Below, piece after piece: positions 48,456 through 60,544 of a stretch of 64,000 bases of DNA. The position numbers were made by a program, and so were the translations under genes. Source of the DNA: Gambelia wislizenii (taxonomy: Eukaryota > Chordata > Lepidosauria > Squamata > Crotaphytidae); contig JAUMIR010000004.1 of the NCBI GenBank assembly GCA_030847615.1, positions 270,529,501 to 270,593,500 on the forward strand, in the 5' to 3' direction. Under the pieces are notes generated by a model, which was not told where the DNA came from, searched no databases, and was given only the letters and a program-made list of their open reading frames with translations. Position 1 is the stretch's first letter; each line of letters begins with the position of its first letter.

Positions 48456-49490
48456 ATAATAATAATAATAATAATAATAAAATTTATTTATATCCCGCCC
48501 CTCTGTGAGCAATCGGGGTGGCTTACAACAATAAAATAATACACAGTATAAAACAACTCAAAATCCCTTCCCCCCCTTAAAACATTATTAAATTAATACA
48601 AATTAAAATCAATATACAATACAATTTATTAAAAACCCTTTCGAGCAAGCAGCATCAGTTTGGAGGTCCAGAAGCAACCTCCAGAGGGGGTTCCTGAGGC
48701 CGGGGTTAGCTATTCCAGAAAAGCCTGCCTGAAGAGAACCATCTTGACAGCCTTTTTAAAGCTGTCTAATGATGTCAATAGGCGGATCTCATCTGGCAGG
48801 CCGTTCCACAATTTGGGGGCGACAGCCGAGAAAGCCCTCTGGGAGGTGGTCGCCAGCCTAGGTCTTTGTGGCTGCAACAAATTCCTCCCAGAGGACCGGA
48901 GAGCACGGGGAGGATTATAAGGGAGAAGGTGGTCCCTGAGATAGCTTGGGCCCAAGCCATTTAGGGCTTTAAAGGTGATAACCAACACCTTGTACTGGGC
49001 CCGGAAGCTGATAGGCAGCCAGTGGAGGGACCTCAGAACCAGAGTAATGTGGTCCCTCCTAGATGTCCCAGAAACTAGCCTGGCTGCCATATTTTGTACC
49101 AGCTGTAATTTCCGAACTAAGCACAAGGGTGGCCCCATGTAGACTGCATTACAGAAATCAAGACGTGAGGTTACCAGCGCGTGCACAACGGTCTCAAGAT
49201 CCCTTACTTCCAGAAAAGGGCGCAGCTGGCGTATCAGCCGAAGCATTTACCTGATTTGTCATCAGGAGTGACGAGTCAAGGAGCACCCCTAGACTGCGAA
49301 CACAGTCACTGGAGGAGAGTGTGACCCCATCCAGGACTGGAGATTGCAACCCGATTCTTGGTTTCGGGGCCGCTACCGTGAGCACCTCCGTCTTGTCTGG
49401 ATTCAGTCTCAATCTGTTTTTCCTCATCCAGCCCATTACTGCCCGAAGACATTCATTGAGAGAAGAAATGCTCTTGGTCCTCTAGACATG
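48456..49490 (-). mobile_element. L2-type LINE 3' part, relatively intact RT C-terminus (minus)
   Basis: A (TAA)n tail at 48456-48481 and 3' UTR with TATCCCGCCCCTC. A 178-codon minus frame (48710-49246) reads LIRQLRPFLEVRDLETVVHA, LVTSRLDFCNAVYMG, QLVQNMAARLVSG, LRSLHWLPISFRAQ, then RAFSAVAPKLWNGLPDEIR. The upstream frame 49194-49436 carries RLRLNPDKTEVL and LDGVTLSSSDCVRSLGVLLD. One frameshift lies near 49240. The YxDD core is absent, so the element is 5'-truncated. Confidence 0.88.
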
Positions 49491-49499
49491 TTGGATGTC

Positions 49500-50260
49500 C
49501 ACTCCCAGAATCCCCATTGAAAACATTTGGGGGGGGGTATCTAGATTGAGAGCCTCACGTTTGTAAGGAAAAGGGTGAAAGCCCTTTTCAGTCATGTGGA
49601 CAAGGTGGTATTCTATCCAAGTTAAGGTAGATGCTGATGATAATAATAATGACAACAATAATAATGGAATGTAATATTTGATTGCAACATCCTCTCTCCC
49701 AAGAAGTAAACAGTGGAAGGTATTTCAAAAACTCTAGTAAGGTGAGGGTTTATATCCTTCTGTGACACCTAGTCTGGGTCTCTGCAGGAAGGATACAGTG
49801 TATCTGGAATTCATCTCAGAGGAGAGGTATGCCAAGAATGTTTGTGACACAATATTACCCAAGGCTTATTTGCTATGAAGAAGCTGAACATCAGCTATGT
49901 TTTTTTGTTCCTTGGGTTAAAATATAAGAAAATAGGCATTCTCTCTTAGAGATGGTACTGATGAGCCTGATTCAGATCTCATAAGGATGCATATACAAAG
50001 GCAGCTGGTAGCTGCTCAGGGTTTTACTCTGAACTTAAAGTTTCAGCAGCTTGGAGAGCTCATTTGAAGTTCAGACTAATACTGAACAGTGGGATTCATC
50101 ACCCACGGATATGGAAAAACTGAAAGTACTGCTCCAAACAATCAAAACTTTAAAGTACTGTTATCTTCACACCCCTGCCTCTTTTTTTGCTATTAGAGCA
50201 AGGAGAGTGCTTGGGCTTTCTGAGTGCCTCCAACTATATTTCACAGTCTCTCAAGCTCAG
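49500..50260. other. Intergenic, no gene seen
   Basis: Includes a short ATCC/TAA-rich patch near 49636-49670; otherwise nothing recognisable. Confidence 0.5.
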
Positions 50261-50269
50261 ATCCTCACC

Positions 50270-50500
50270 AGAGGCCTTGTTACATGTCCCACCATGTTTC
50301 TTCTTCTGCAGCAGCACTCCAACTGTAGAACGTCCTTCCAAGGAGGTCAGGCTGGCTCCACCACTTTCTGAATTTCTGGCAAGCAATGAAGGCTACCCTA
50401 TTCCACTGGCTGTTGATTCTTAACATTAAGTGTGTCTGCTTTGACTGTTCTTTAAACTGTTTTTCATTGTCCCCAACCACATCAGAAGAATGCTATGAGA
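50270..50500 (+). mobile_element. Small L2-type LINE fragment (plus)
   Basis: Translation gives TVERPSKEVRLAPPLSEFLA, which aligns by eye with the LP.EVRLAPSLLSF segment of the L2 RT C-terminus. Its AT-rich 3' part appears to resume at about 50705-50815. Confidence 0.5.
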
Positions 50501-50507
50501 ACAAAAA

Positions 50508-50706
50508 AGATGACATTATCAGACACCCACATCCTCAGCTGTTCTCAGGGTGTAGCACTGCTGTGGACAAGGCTTCACTTCTAGGGATGCCTTACTCATG
50601 CCCATGCAATACCCCCGAGACACTGAAGGTTGACATCTGATAATATCCCCCATTCCTGTCCTCGTCGTGATCTTCTGACGCAGTTTTTGCCATGTCTGAT
50701 AATCTC
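50508..50706. mobile_element. MITE family Z, copy 3 (partly degraded)
   Basis: Right end TTGCCATGTCTGATAATCTCC matches family Z. The left end ACATTATCAGACACCCACAT is weaker. A further internal CATCTGATAATATCCC lies at 50633-50648. Confidence 0.5.
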
Positions 50707-51429
50707 CTTAGTCTAGTTTTAATTGGCTTTAGTTTAGTTTTTATTCTTTGTCCATTGTCATGTGGTCCCTTGTGGGTTGAGAGTGATAAATGTAATAAAT
50801 ATATTAATGAATAAATACCAAACACCCCCACTTATCCAATAGTTTAGGGACTGCAGCAGTGTCAGAAACTGGAATTGGTAAAAAAGTAGAACCCATGTAA
50901 GGAACATGAGGGAATTTCGGTGGTTCACTGGGGAGTGCCTGCATGCAGCCATGGGTACCCATCCACGTGCACACTACTTGCAACATCTCTGTCAGCTTGG
51001 TGACTCCCCCACCTCCGCCCAGATCACTTTGTAAGCAGTGTGCACATATGCAGTCAGTCCCAAGCATGCCTCTGTAGGCAAGAACTGTCAAAAGAGTGGA
51101 TTCTTTGTGGATGGAATGGAACTTGTCCTTCATTTGCAAGTGTCAAAAGAGTTAGTCATCAGATAAGGAGCTGTCAAAATGTGCGGGCTTCCTGTAACCC
51201 TTTGCTTAGCCATAGAAAATAAAGCATGGACATGGGTAGTTAATGTAAATAGGCAACCAGCCCAACTCCCAGGTCTCTGTGCTCACACAATGACCCCTCC
51301 CTCTCATTCTCTCTGCCTCCTTCCCAAAGGTGAGTGAGTCACAATTTCACTCAGCTCCTCTACTTGAACCCCCCCCCCCCAATTAGAAGTTAGGAAACCT
51401 GAATGCATATTTACAATGTGCATTAGGGA

Positions 51430-51860
51430 TATATATTTTTTTATTCATTTCTGTTTCTTTTCTTGGCTGACACGAATGGAGTTCCCCAGTGCTCAAGAAA
51501 GCCTATTTGGAAGAATACAGGCAGCCATGAGGCTACTGCAATATTCTTTGCACTCTGGGAAGTATTTCTCTGTATAGAAATACACAGTTTTTCTGAGCAG
51601 AAATATGGTGTTGTTGCTTACCCAGAAAACATATGTACTGTATTTCTGCATAGAAAGTATATTTCTGAGCAGAAAAACAGTGTACATTTCCACACAGAAA
51701 AACTATATGTATTTTTCTGCAGGAAAAAAAAATGTTTTCTGCACAGAAATGTGTTTCTTTATAGGAAAAAAGGGGGTATTTATGCATAGGTAAATACTTC
51801 TCAAAGCACAAACAGCAACCAGGAACTCCACAGAAATCTTTGTGTTCTTATCTGGCATGG
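51430..51860. repeat. Foldback element with an array of TTTCTG..CAGAAA dyads
   Basis: Eight or more short palindromes of the form TTTCTGCACAGAAA (for example near 51592, 51645, 51671, 51737 and 51757) recur every 25-45 bp. Outer arms also match in inverse: TTTGCACTCTGGGAAGTATT (51549-51568) against AAATACTTCTCAAAGCACAA (51791-51810), and GGAGTTCC against GGAACTCC further out. No coding capacity. Confidence 0.7.
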
Positions 51861-52014
51861 AAAATACTATAGGAGTTATTCATTCTTGCCTTCAAGGATG
51901 GACAACACAAAGATGGACACCCCTAATGTATATTTAGATGGAAGAAGTAAACTCTTTCAAGTACATAACTTAAATGCCTTCTACTCACCTTTTGTTTTTC
52001 TAAAGTTAGTGTCA

Positions 52015-52229
52015 GGGTCCTTTCACACTACACCATTATAGCACTATTGATTACACTTTAATTGCCATGGCTGCATCCTATGGAATCCTGGGCTTTGTAG
52101 TTTGTAGAGGCGCTTGAGCTCTCTAGCAGACAATTCTAATTACCCTTTCCTAAACTGCAAATTCCAACATTATATAGGAACCATGGCAGTTAAAGTGTAA
52201 TCACAGTGTGGTGTAGTGTGAAAGGGCCC
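52015..52229. mobile_element. MITE of the TTTCACACTACAC family, 215 bp
   Basis: Ends GGGTCCTTTCACACTACACC and GGTGTAGTGTGAAAGGGCCC. Internal CATCCTATGGAATCCTGGG and CATGGCAGTTAAAGTGTAAT match the copies at 59085-60116 and 8032-8265. It is the best preserved copy here. Superfamily not certain. Confidence 0.85.
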
Positions 52230-52234
52230 TAGAT

Positions 52235-53110
52235 GGGACATGCTAGATGGGGGCTCACTACTCACTGGCGGGCTGTTTTGCAGCCTGGCCGGCACACCCC
52301 AAATGGAACCCCCCCTGCTCACCCCCCGATGTTCCATGGGGGAGTGGCAGGGTGGGCGACCGCATGGCCGGTCGCCATGGGGGACTCCATTAGTCCCCCG
52401 TCTCTCTCCCAGTGCCCCCTGCGGCTGGGAGAGGCGGGAAAGAAGCAGCCAATCGGGGTGGGACTGCCTACCTCCAATTGGCCGCATGGCTCCAAAAGGG
52501 GAGGGTCATCTGGCCGCACTATGGTGTGGGCGGATGATGTGTGTGGGCTGCAACGGAGCTGTTAAAAGGCAGCTCTGCCACAGACGCACAGCATTCTGGC
52601 TCCAAGGAGCCGAAGACCCAGCCACCCTCCCTAGATTGCTATACTTTATCCTTGTCGCAATTTGTTGGGCAGATGGCATGGGTCATGATCATGGAGTGAG
52701 GCATAGAGTGGTCTCCATCAAGTTCAAGTTCTAGGATAAAGTCAAGTTCTAGTTCAAGTTCAAGGGAGACCACACCTCCAGCTGTTAACTGTTACTTGTT
52801 TTCAGGGGAGGACAGAGAGTCAGGTGGGTTGGCTCGGCCATCATCTCTCTCCTCCATGGGAGTCGGGATTGACCAACATGTCTATTGGTCCACATGGGTG
52901 GAGCCAATGAGAGATCATGACCCATGCATTATCGCCAACCATTTATTGCAAGTTGCGGCCTTTTATTGCCAATTATGTCTTACTAACCTGTATTTAACCT
53001 ATGCTTTCTGAATATGTAATCAATACAAATATAGAAATAGACACTGTGTTGGAGTGTTCTTTGGGAGGCGGATGGGTTGTACGGTCTGGGTCTGCAAATT
53101 CAGCACATTT
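52235..53110 (+). repeat. GC-rich segment of unknown identity (LTR-like)
   Basis: 52235-52620 is much more GC-rich than its surroundings. It is followed by TTAAAAGGCAGC, a GTTCAAGTTC-rich patch (52719-52765) and AT-rich sequence with TAATCAATACAAATATAG. The gradient from a GC-rich U3-like part to an AT-rich poly(A)-like part recalls a long LTR. No matching target duplication was found, so this is only a suggestion. Confidence 0.3.
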
Positions 53111-53239
53111 CTCTGATAAACTCTGCTGATGGATTCTTCTTCTTCACACACCCACTTTCTATATTTTTTTGTCTATGTGCATATGTAACTTGTGTATATG
53201 TAACTGCCTGTCAACATATGATTTTTTTTCTTAGGCAAG

Positions 53240-54125
53240 GAATACAGGTATGTCTCAATTAACAAAGCAGATGTGTTCCTAGGCATTGCTTATTTAACAG
53301 AAAATTTGGTAACAGAGACAGAAACGAAATGGAAAGAAAAGGGATAAGTAGCTGCACCACAAAAAATGAAGAGTAGTTCAACATGTTTCAAGAAACTTGT
53401 GTCCAAAATTAGCAATATGTGCATATACGATGAAACAATCAGGCCAGGTAAGCCTTACATAAATAAACAAAAATATTTTGAACCTCCTAAAGACCACTTG
53501 AAGCTTCTTCCAAAATACATCTGGGGATAATTTTTCTTTCAACAACCTCCATTTTATTTATGATTTCCATCTTGATGGCCAAACATACATCTTTTTTTTT
53601 TTTTACCATGCTATGTGTAGCTAGGTTTTCATTGACCTTTGTTTGTTTGTTTGTTTTTTATTTCTGTAATTGTGAACTACCTCAAAATATTTGCTGGTTG
53701 AGGATCATATAAATTTAATCAATAAAATGGTCAAAGAAAACCAAGGAAACAGGCAAAACAATAAAAACAAATAAGACAGCTAGTTCCAAGAGTAAAATGT
53801 TAGGATATTAAGATGTTAAAAAGCAAGTAATAAAGCAATAAAATCAGGAAAATAAACAATTAAATATTTCTTGATAGAGAAAGTTCTTAAATTGGTCTCT
53901 GTATGTACATAATGAGGACGCTGGGCAGATTTTCCTTGAGACAACATCCCACAGATGAAGTTGCTCTTTCTTGCTCCAGAAGGTGGCACCCAGAAAAGGT
54001 CCTGTGAGGGCTTGAACCCTGGGTGATATGCTGGGTGATTGTTCATGGAGAAGAAACCAGGGGGTGGAGAACTCTAAGAGAAGAACATCAAATATTTTCA
54101 TGTTATATTTATGTGGCAGAGGAAG
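53240..54125. other. Intergenic, no gene seen
   Basis: 53240-53510 resembles 17870-18110 (shared CAACATGTTTCA-like and ATATTTTGAACCTYCTA segments), pointing to a further interspersed repeat. The rest is unassigned. Confidence 0.5.
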
Positions 54126-54129
54126 GTTA

Positions 54130-54580
54130 AGATCATAGAATCATAGACTTGGAAGATACCACAAGGGCCATTCACTCCAAACCCTGCTATGCAGGAACAC
54201 ACAGTCAAAGCACTCCCAATAGATGGCCAATCAGACTCTGTTTAAAAACCTCCAAAGAAGGAGACTCCACTACACTCCAAGGAAGCACATTCCACTGTCA
54301 AACAGGTATTACCATCAGGAAGTTATGTTTAGGTGGAATCTCTTTTCCTGTAGTTTGAATCCATTGCTCCATGTCTTAGTCTCTGGAGCAGCAGAAAACA
54401 AGTTTGCCCGATCCTCAATATGACATCCCTTCAAATATTTAAACATGGCTATCATGTCAGCTCTTAACCTTCTCTTCCCCAGGCTAAATAAACCCAGGTC
54501 CCTAAGCTGCTCCTCATAAGGCATGGCTTCCAGACCTTTTACCATTTTGGTCACCCTCCTCTGGACACGCTCCACCTTGA
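54130..54580 (-). mobile_element. CR1 LINE 3' fragment (minus)
   Basis: Begins ATCATAGAATCATAGACTTG. The minus frame reads MERVQRRVTKMVKGLEAMPY, then EEQLRDLGLFSLGKRRLRAD, the CR1 RT C-terminus. 5'-truncated. Confidence 0.9.
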
Positions 54581-54599
54581 CTTTATTATGGAAAATGGA

Positions 54600-56340
54600 T
54601 AGGTGTTCCTGTAGTAATGTAGTCCATCATTTAAAAAAAAAGAAAAGAAATTGTCATAGAATTTTGTTACAGTAAGATGGGGCTTGTATAATAATCCTCT
54701 AATCAGGTGAGGTTCTATAAAAGGGGTATCATCAATCTAACCCCCAACACTCCTTCCAACCAGAAGCAGTTACAAGGTGCACTTAGACAAGGTGGTAGTA
54801 AGAAGGATGTTGAGTAGCAAAATAGATGCAGATGGCTCTGCTTCTGGTAACTCCTTGCTGTTTTTCTGTGCTGGTCCCACCATTTGTTCTATTAAACTTA
54901 GTAGATCTCTACTTCTGATCTAATTTCTAAGAGGGTATACTAGCCATGTTAGTCTATTGCAGCAAAAGCAATGGTCTTGTGGCACTTTAAAGACTGTCAG
55001 TTTCATTTGGTATAAACCAATGAGAGTGGAAGATGGAGATGTCCATAACAGTGCAATGGTGATCTGCTCAAGGGCTTAGTCTCAAATATAAAGAAGCTAC
55101 CCAAACCACTGAACCTATTTGGGTGATAAGAGTTCAGCACCTTGGATAGCTCTGTTAAAATTTGAATTAAAACATGTAGCAGATTCACTACTCCATTGAC
55201 ACGACAGCCACCAGATTAGCACAGGTATCTGATAAATGGAGCTGAAGCGTACCAAAGCTTATGCCAAACCAACTTTTTCATTTTCTGAATGAATCTTGTC
55301 TGGTTTTGTTCCAACAGACAACACAGCTGAAATCTTTGAAAGGTGTTTCTTTCTGTAAGAAATATATATATTCCTAATCAAGTGCTGAACCACTGTTTAT
55401 CTTATTTTTAAGCTGCCACAAAAATCTTGAATATTGCTTCTGATCTAAGACTTCTTGATAGGGGACTACTGTGATCAGGAACAGCAAACAATGAAAACAC
55501 ATCTGTATCACTATTATCTTCATTACTAAATGGAAGAATAAATAAAGCATACAACTGTTAGATATTTTCATACTTTCTAGTGCTGAACTATTTTAAGGCT
55601 ATATGTTGAAAGTGAATTCTTTACAAGTTTTCATATTGATGATTAACTCAAGGAATGCAGGGACTAAGATACCAAAAATTTAGTATCTTTACCTGGATAT
55701 ACATTGAATTATGTTTTACTAGGGAGTGAACTCTCTAATATGCAAACAGGGCAACAAACCTACTCGCTTGAGCCATGTTCCATCTGTCTTAATTTTTCAA
55801 TTATAAAGTGAACTCCTGTAAAAGGAATTTGAATTATTCACATAGGAATCTTTCCATGACAGCCCAGACAGAGAATGGATATGTAGTTTTCAATGGTTTA
55901 GCTATCAGAGATCTATAGATCAAGGTGACTTGCAGTTATATGGAACTTCAGTTCTGCTTATTTGTTTGCTTATAATCATGTTATATATTAGAACATTTTC
56001 AGCATGATCTTACCCTGGAGTATTGCAGTCTCTCTTAGACAGAGCTAACTGCTATGCCAGCCAAAAAGATTATGTCACAGTATTGTAATATATGTGTGGT
56101 ATACAACACTGGCACAATTCATGCAGATAATGGCTGCATTATGTTGGCTCAGCACTTGTCTATTTACTCATTATTTTTACTCAGAATCCTTATATCCCAC
56201 TCATGCATTGTAAAAAGGATGGCTGACAACTAACTGAAGCATCTATCTATATCTATGTAACAGCTAATAGTGTAGCAGCAGCCTGATATGCCAGGACCTA
56301 TATGACTGCAATCCTATACACACTTACCAGGACACAGAAC
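54600..56340. other. Intergenic, no gene seen
   Basis: A fragment at 54960-55020 (GGTCTTGTGGCACTTTAAAG) belongs to a widespread amniote repeat. The rest shows neither repeats nor coding similarity that I can recognise. Confidence 0.5.
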
Positions 56341-56346
56341 ATAGGA

Positions 56347-56510
56347 ATTTACTCATTGGTCCATCCAGACTACAGTTTTTCCACTCTTGCCTGGAAATGT
56401 TGGGGATTGAACCTGGGTCATTGCACCTGGGCCATTTGGCCCAGGTCCAATCCCCAACATTTCCAGGTTGGAGTAGAAAAACTGTTGTCTGGATGGACAA
56501 ATGGGTAAAT
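56347..56510. repeat. 164-bp foldback (hairpin) element
   Basis: Two arms of about 70 bp are near-perfect reverse complements: GGTCCATCCAGACTACAG against CTGTTGTCTGGATGGAC, and GGAAATGTTGGGGATTGAAC against the complementary TCCAATCCCCAACATTTCC. The apex contains TTGCACCTGGGCCATTTGGC. No open frame. Confidence 0.85.
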
Positions 56511-56889
56511 GAGCATACCTCCTCCTCATAGAAATCAATGGATTTCCTTCTGAGTCAACATCCCTAGGCTTTAAGTCTTTAAGTCGCTTCCACCACTGCC
56601 ATGCACTGGCTTGATGAAATACCATGGGAGAACAACTAACACTGGGGGAGCAGTTCCCTTCAGATGAATCAGGAAAAGCATAACATGAAAGATCCCAACA
56701 GGTAATAGCTGACTCCTTTTGATGAGGTAAAATGGGAGGTAAAAGTTTATGGCCAGAATCCTACTAGGGATTTACAAGCCAGTTGCACAGGTCATACATT
56801 TGTTGTATGTCTGTAAGACCTCCTGTAAAGCCAAGCATTCCCCAAGATGGTGCAACAGTCCATGGTGCCCTTGAAGTTTATATATTTAA

Positions 56890-57070
56890 CTATTTATTTA
56901 TTAAAATATTTATATCCCATCCTATATCTGAGATTCTCAGGGCAGTTTAGAACAATTTAAAACAATGATAATTTTAAAAGACTTAGAACCCATTAAACCT
57001 AATGTAATCACTTAAAATAAGACAATTTGAAACCAGCTAAAACAATTTAAAATGATGCATACTGTTGCCC
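56890..57070 (-). repeat. LINE 3'-tail-like fragment
   Basis: TATTTATATCCCATCCTATA and CAGGGCAGTTTAGAACAATT are a diverged version of the 'tatcccgcc...ggcttacaa' L2-type tail. Confidence 0.5.
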
Positions 57071-57333
57071 ATGTGCAAATTGGATAAAATCAATTAGGTC
57101 CCAAGTATATACAGTTCTGTCCTCCCCCGCCAGCCTTACCATCTTGGTGCTCTTTGTCACAAAATTACATTAATAGATCCTAAACATACACATGTGGGAT
57201 TTCTACTATTTACTTACTTACTTACTTATTCACTCTAGGTTTCTTTATCAGAATATATCAACTGCAACTTATGTACCTACTCAGTCTGCTGTTGGTGAAC
57301 AACTCCTTATGGTTCATTATCTTTAAAACAACT

Positions 57334-57866
57334 GGGGGCCCGTCTAAACAGTGAAAATACCCCTCATGGAATTTGCTGGGAATCCTACCTGTCTAAACAG
57401 GATCCAGCAACAAGCCACACTGTTTGGAAGGAGGGGGCCCAAAATGGCAAAAACAGTGGGGTAAAAGCCTTTGCAGACCTCCCAGTACTTTTTCACAAAC
57501 TGCAAGGTGGGTGCATATTTTTGTTCATTTGGACTACAGAACAAGAAAAAACTCAAAGGGAAGCACAAAGCTGATTGGCCGGGTGAGAGCAGGGGCGGGT
57601 CTTGCTAGGAGGGCAAGTGTCCACTGCCGCCATGCTGGATTTTCACCTTAGCGATGGCTCGCTAAGGCAATAAAAAGGATCAATATTTTCTGTTTTGCTT
57701 TCTTATAAAATTGGAGAATTGCTATACTGCACCTTGGGATGACTTTTAAAAAAATCTGGCAGTGGTGAAGAACTAACGTGAGTAAATAACTCACGGCTAC
57801 CATCAGGAACGCAAGGCTTATGGGGGCTTCCGAGGCCAGAAAAAATGTTTAGACATGTTGTGGGGT
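57334..57866 (+). mobile_element. Unclassified repeat family Y, copy 2
   Basis: The left end contains GGGGGCCCGTCTAAACAGTG and the right end TGTTTAGACATGTTGTGGGG, sharing an inverted GTCTAAACA. Internal blocks match 30481-31030 in the same order. No transposase; possibly a non-autonomous DNA transposon. Confidence 0.6.
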
Positions 57867-57869
57867 TGA

Positions 57870-59080
57870 ATAGTCCTTCACATGGAGGATGCTTTGAAAG
57901 AAAAGCCTGTCCACCTCAAACAGAGGACTATTTTCTATAAAACAGAACATGGCCACTCAAGTTTTCAGTTCTGGTATATATTCTCAACAGAGTTTCGCAT
58001 CTTAGATGCCAATGCTGGTGTTTATAATGTTGAATCTGATACAGATATTCCTATCACACTAATTATTTCCATGTAGCTGACCGCAACATTTCTAAAAGAT
58101 AAAAAAAAATCGAGTGTGGAAGATTTGGCAGAGGTATTGGGGACATAACAACCCTTGACCCTAACTCTTCAGTAGTGGCTTTCAGGATTCATGATTACTT
58201 GTCTCTCTGCAGTTCAAGTTCACAGTGATAAATCTTGCCTTTAAGGCTTTTTACAAAGGTGGGTGTGGTGGTGTGTTGATAGCACTCATGATTAAGTGTT
58301 TTCCTGTGTCAAATATAGCCTGTAATATACTACAAACAGACCCTTGGTATTTTTTTTTAACAAACTAATCTGGCTGCTATCAGACTGTGTGATATTTTAT
58401 ATTAATACTTAAAATAAATCTTGACACAGGAAAGAAAGTACAGAATTATTGTTTTAAGCTACTTGTGAAGGCTTATCTTCAAAGTGGCAGGGTTTCCATT
58501 GTATTTTGAGAAACTGCTCACTACATTGGTTATAGAGTTTATGTAGCATGCATGAGGATGGAAATTCCCAACATATATTCCATATACTATAGTAAACGCC
58601 TTAAAAAAATAATCAAGTAATGCTCAATACAAGTTTTCTTTGCAGTCAGGAAAGTTCAGGCACAATTTTACTTTAAAGTTACCAGTTTTTAATGCAGTCC
58701 TACTTTTGTCACTGCCAGTGAGATTTTTCATTTTCTATTGCTGATAATGAAACCAGAATTTGCAGTTAACAGTGCATAATCTGGAACTGGAAGAGACTGA
58801 AAGTGCAATTTGTATGAGAGTGTGACTGAAGCTGCAGCAGTATGTACATTCCCACTGAATTGGTGGGACTTACTTCTGAATAAATATGAATAAAATTCTG
58901 TTGAAAATGTTGTTAAACCTCCCCACCATAAGTACCAAAGGAGAGGGAGCCATGTTGATCCATTAAAAACACTTAAAAATCTCCAGTTGGGCAATATTTC
59001 TTTAGGAACAGGAACAGTGTTGCAAAATAGTGCCAAACCTCTGAGTTGATGTACTCTTCCTTACCTGGATGATAGATAAA
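57870..59080. other. Intergenic, no gene seen
   Basis: A small repeat piece near 58850-58890 (GGTGGGACTTACTTCTGAAT) resembles those near 2600, 12120 and 44090. Nothing else assigned. Confidence 0.5.
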
Positions 59081-59084
59081 ACCA

Positions 59085-60116
59085 GGTGCCCTATCATACT
59101 ACATAGCTACAGTGCTAGGGTTATATTTTAACTGCTGTGGCAATTCCATCCTATGGAATCCTGGGATTTATTTTAGTTTAGGGAGAGGCATTTAGAAGTC
59201 TCACCGAGAGAGCTTTAGTGCTTTACCATAACTATAAACCCTAGGATTACATAGGATCATAGAATCATAGAATTGTAGAGTTGGAAGAGACCATGAGGGC
59301 CATCCAGTCCAACCCCCTGCCACGCAGGAAATCTTGATGAAAGCATCCCCGACACATGGCAATCCAGCCTCTGTTTAAAGACATCCAAGGAAGGAGATCC
59401 CACCACGCTCCGAGGGAGTGTGTTCCACTGCCGAACAGCTCTTACTGTCAAAAAGTTCCTCCTCATGTTGAGGTGGAATCTCTGTTCCTGGAGCTTGCAT
59501 CCATTGTTCCATGTTCTATTCTCTGGAGCAGCAGAAAACAAGCCTGCTCCATCCTCAACGTGACATCCCTTTAAATACTTAAACAGGGCTATCATATCGC
59601 CTCTTAACCGTCTTTTTTTCCAGGCTAAACATACCCAGCTCCCTAAGTCTCTCCTCATAAGGCATGGTTTGTAGACCTTTCACCATTTTAGTTGCCCTTT
59701 TCTGGACATGCTCCAATTTGTCAATATCCTTTTTGAATTGTGGTGCCCAGAACTGGACACAGTATTCTAGGTGAGGTCTGACCAAGGCACTATTACTTCC
59801 CTTGATCTATACACTATACTTCTATTGATACAGCCCAAAATCGCATTGGCCTTTTTAGCTGCTGCATCACACTGTTGACTCATGTTCAACTTGTGGTCTA
59901 CTAGGACTCCTAGATCCCTTTTGCACGTAGTCTCGTTCAGCCAGCTCTCTCCCATCCTGTATCTATGCATTTCATTTTTCTGCCCTAAGTGCAGTACTTT
60001 ACATTTCTCCGTATTGAATTTCATTTTGTTAGCTTTGGCCCAGCTCTCCAGTCTATGCAGGCATGACAGTTAAAGTGGAATCACAATGTTATAATTGTGT
60101 AATATGAAAGGGTCCC
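59085..60116. mobile_element. MITE of the TTTCACACTACAC family, split by CR1
   Basis: Left piece 59085-59252 (GGTGCCCTATCATACTACAT to GGATTACATAGG) and right piece 60063-60116 (CATGACAGTTAAAGTGGAAT to TATGAAAGGGTCCC). Together they match 52015-52229; the gap is exactly the CR1 at 59253-60062. Confidence 0.8.
59253..60062 (-). mobile_element. CR1 LINE 3' part, 810 bp, inserted in a MITE (minus)
   Basis: Begins ATCATAGAATCATAGAATTG. Minus frames read [40 protein letters not shown] and, upstream, [20 protein letters not shown], in CR1 order. Several frameshifts. It interrupts the MITE, so it is younger than the MITE insertion. Confidence 0.92.
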
Positions 60117-60124
60117 AGTGGTGG

Positions 60125-60530
60125 ATGGAGAGAAAGTTAAAACATACAAGAAGTCAAACATGAAAATGGAATAAAACTATTAACAATTTTTAAACACTTT
60201 AAAACATACATATAAAAAGAATACAATGAAGTTTAAAAAACCCAAACAAACCTGTACAGTGTAAAATAATGCAGCACCCTCTTAAAAGCCCTTTTTCTCA
60301 AAAACTTCCTGTTCTAAAAGCCTATCAGAATAAAAGTATTCACTTCCTGACAGAAGGAACAACAAGGAGGGAGCCATTCTAGCCTCCACAGGGAAGGAGT
60401 TCCAGAGCCTAGGGGAAACCACAGAGAAGGCCCTATCTCCTGTCCCTTCCTGTGAAGGCGGTAGGACTGAAAGAAGGGCGTCTTCCAAGGATCTCAGGGT
60501 CTGGGCAGGGATTATCCTCTGAAATGGCTA
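60125..60530 (-). mobile_element. L2/CR1-type LINE 3' fragment (minus)
   Basis: The minus frame 60282-60488 includes DRAFSVVSPRLWNSFPVEAR and MAPSLLFLLSG, the RAFS..LWNSLP block, then an AT-rich 3' UTR. Confidence 0.65.
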
Positions 60531-60544
60531 GATTTGGTATTCTT

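Noticed and set aside
48710..49246. 178-codon minus frame as a host gene
   Set aside because: It is the C-terminal part of an L2-type reverse transcriptase, truncated and frameshifted.
51463..51789. 108-codon plus frame in the dyad array
   Set aside because: A product of the repeated TTTCTG..CAGAAA units; open in several frames on both strands.
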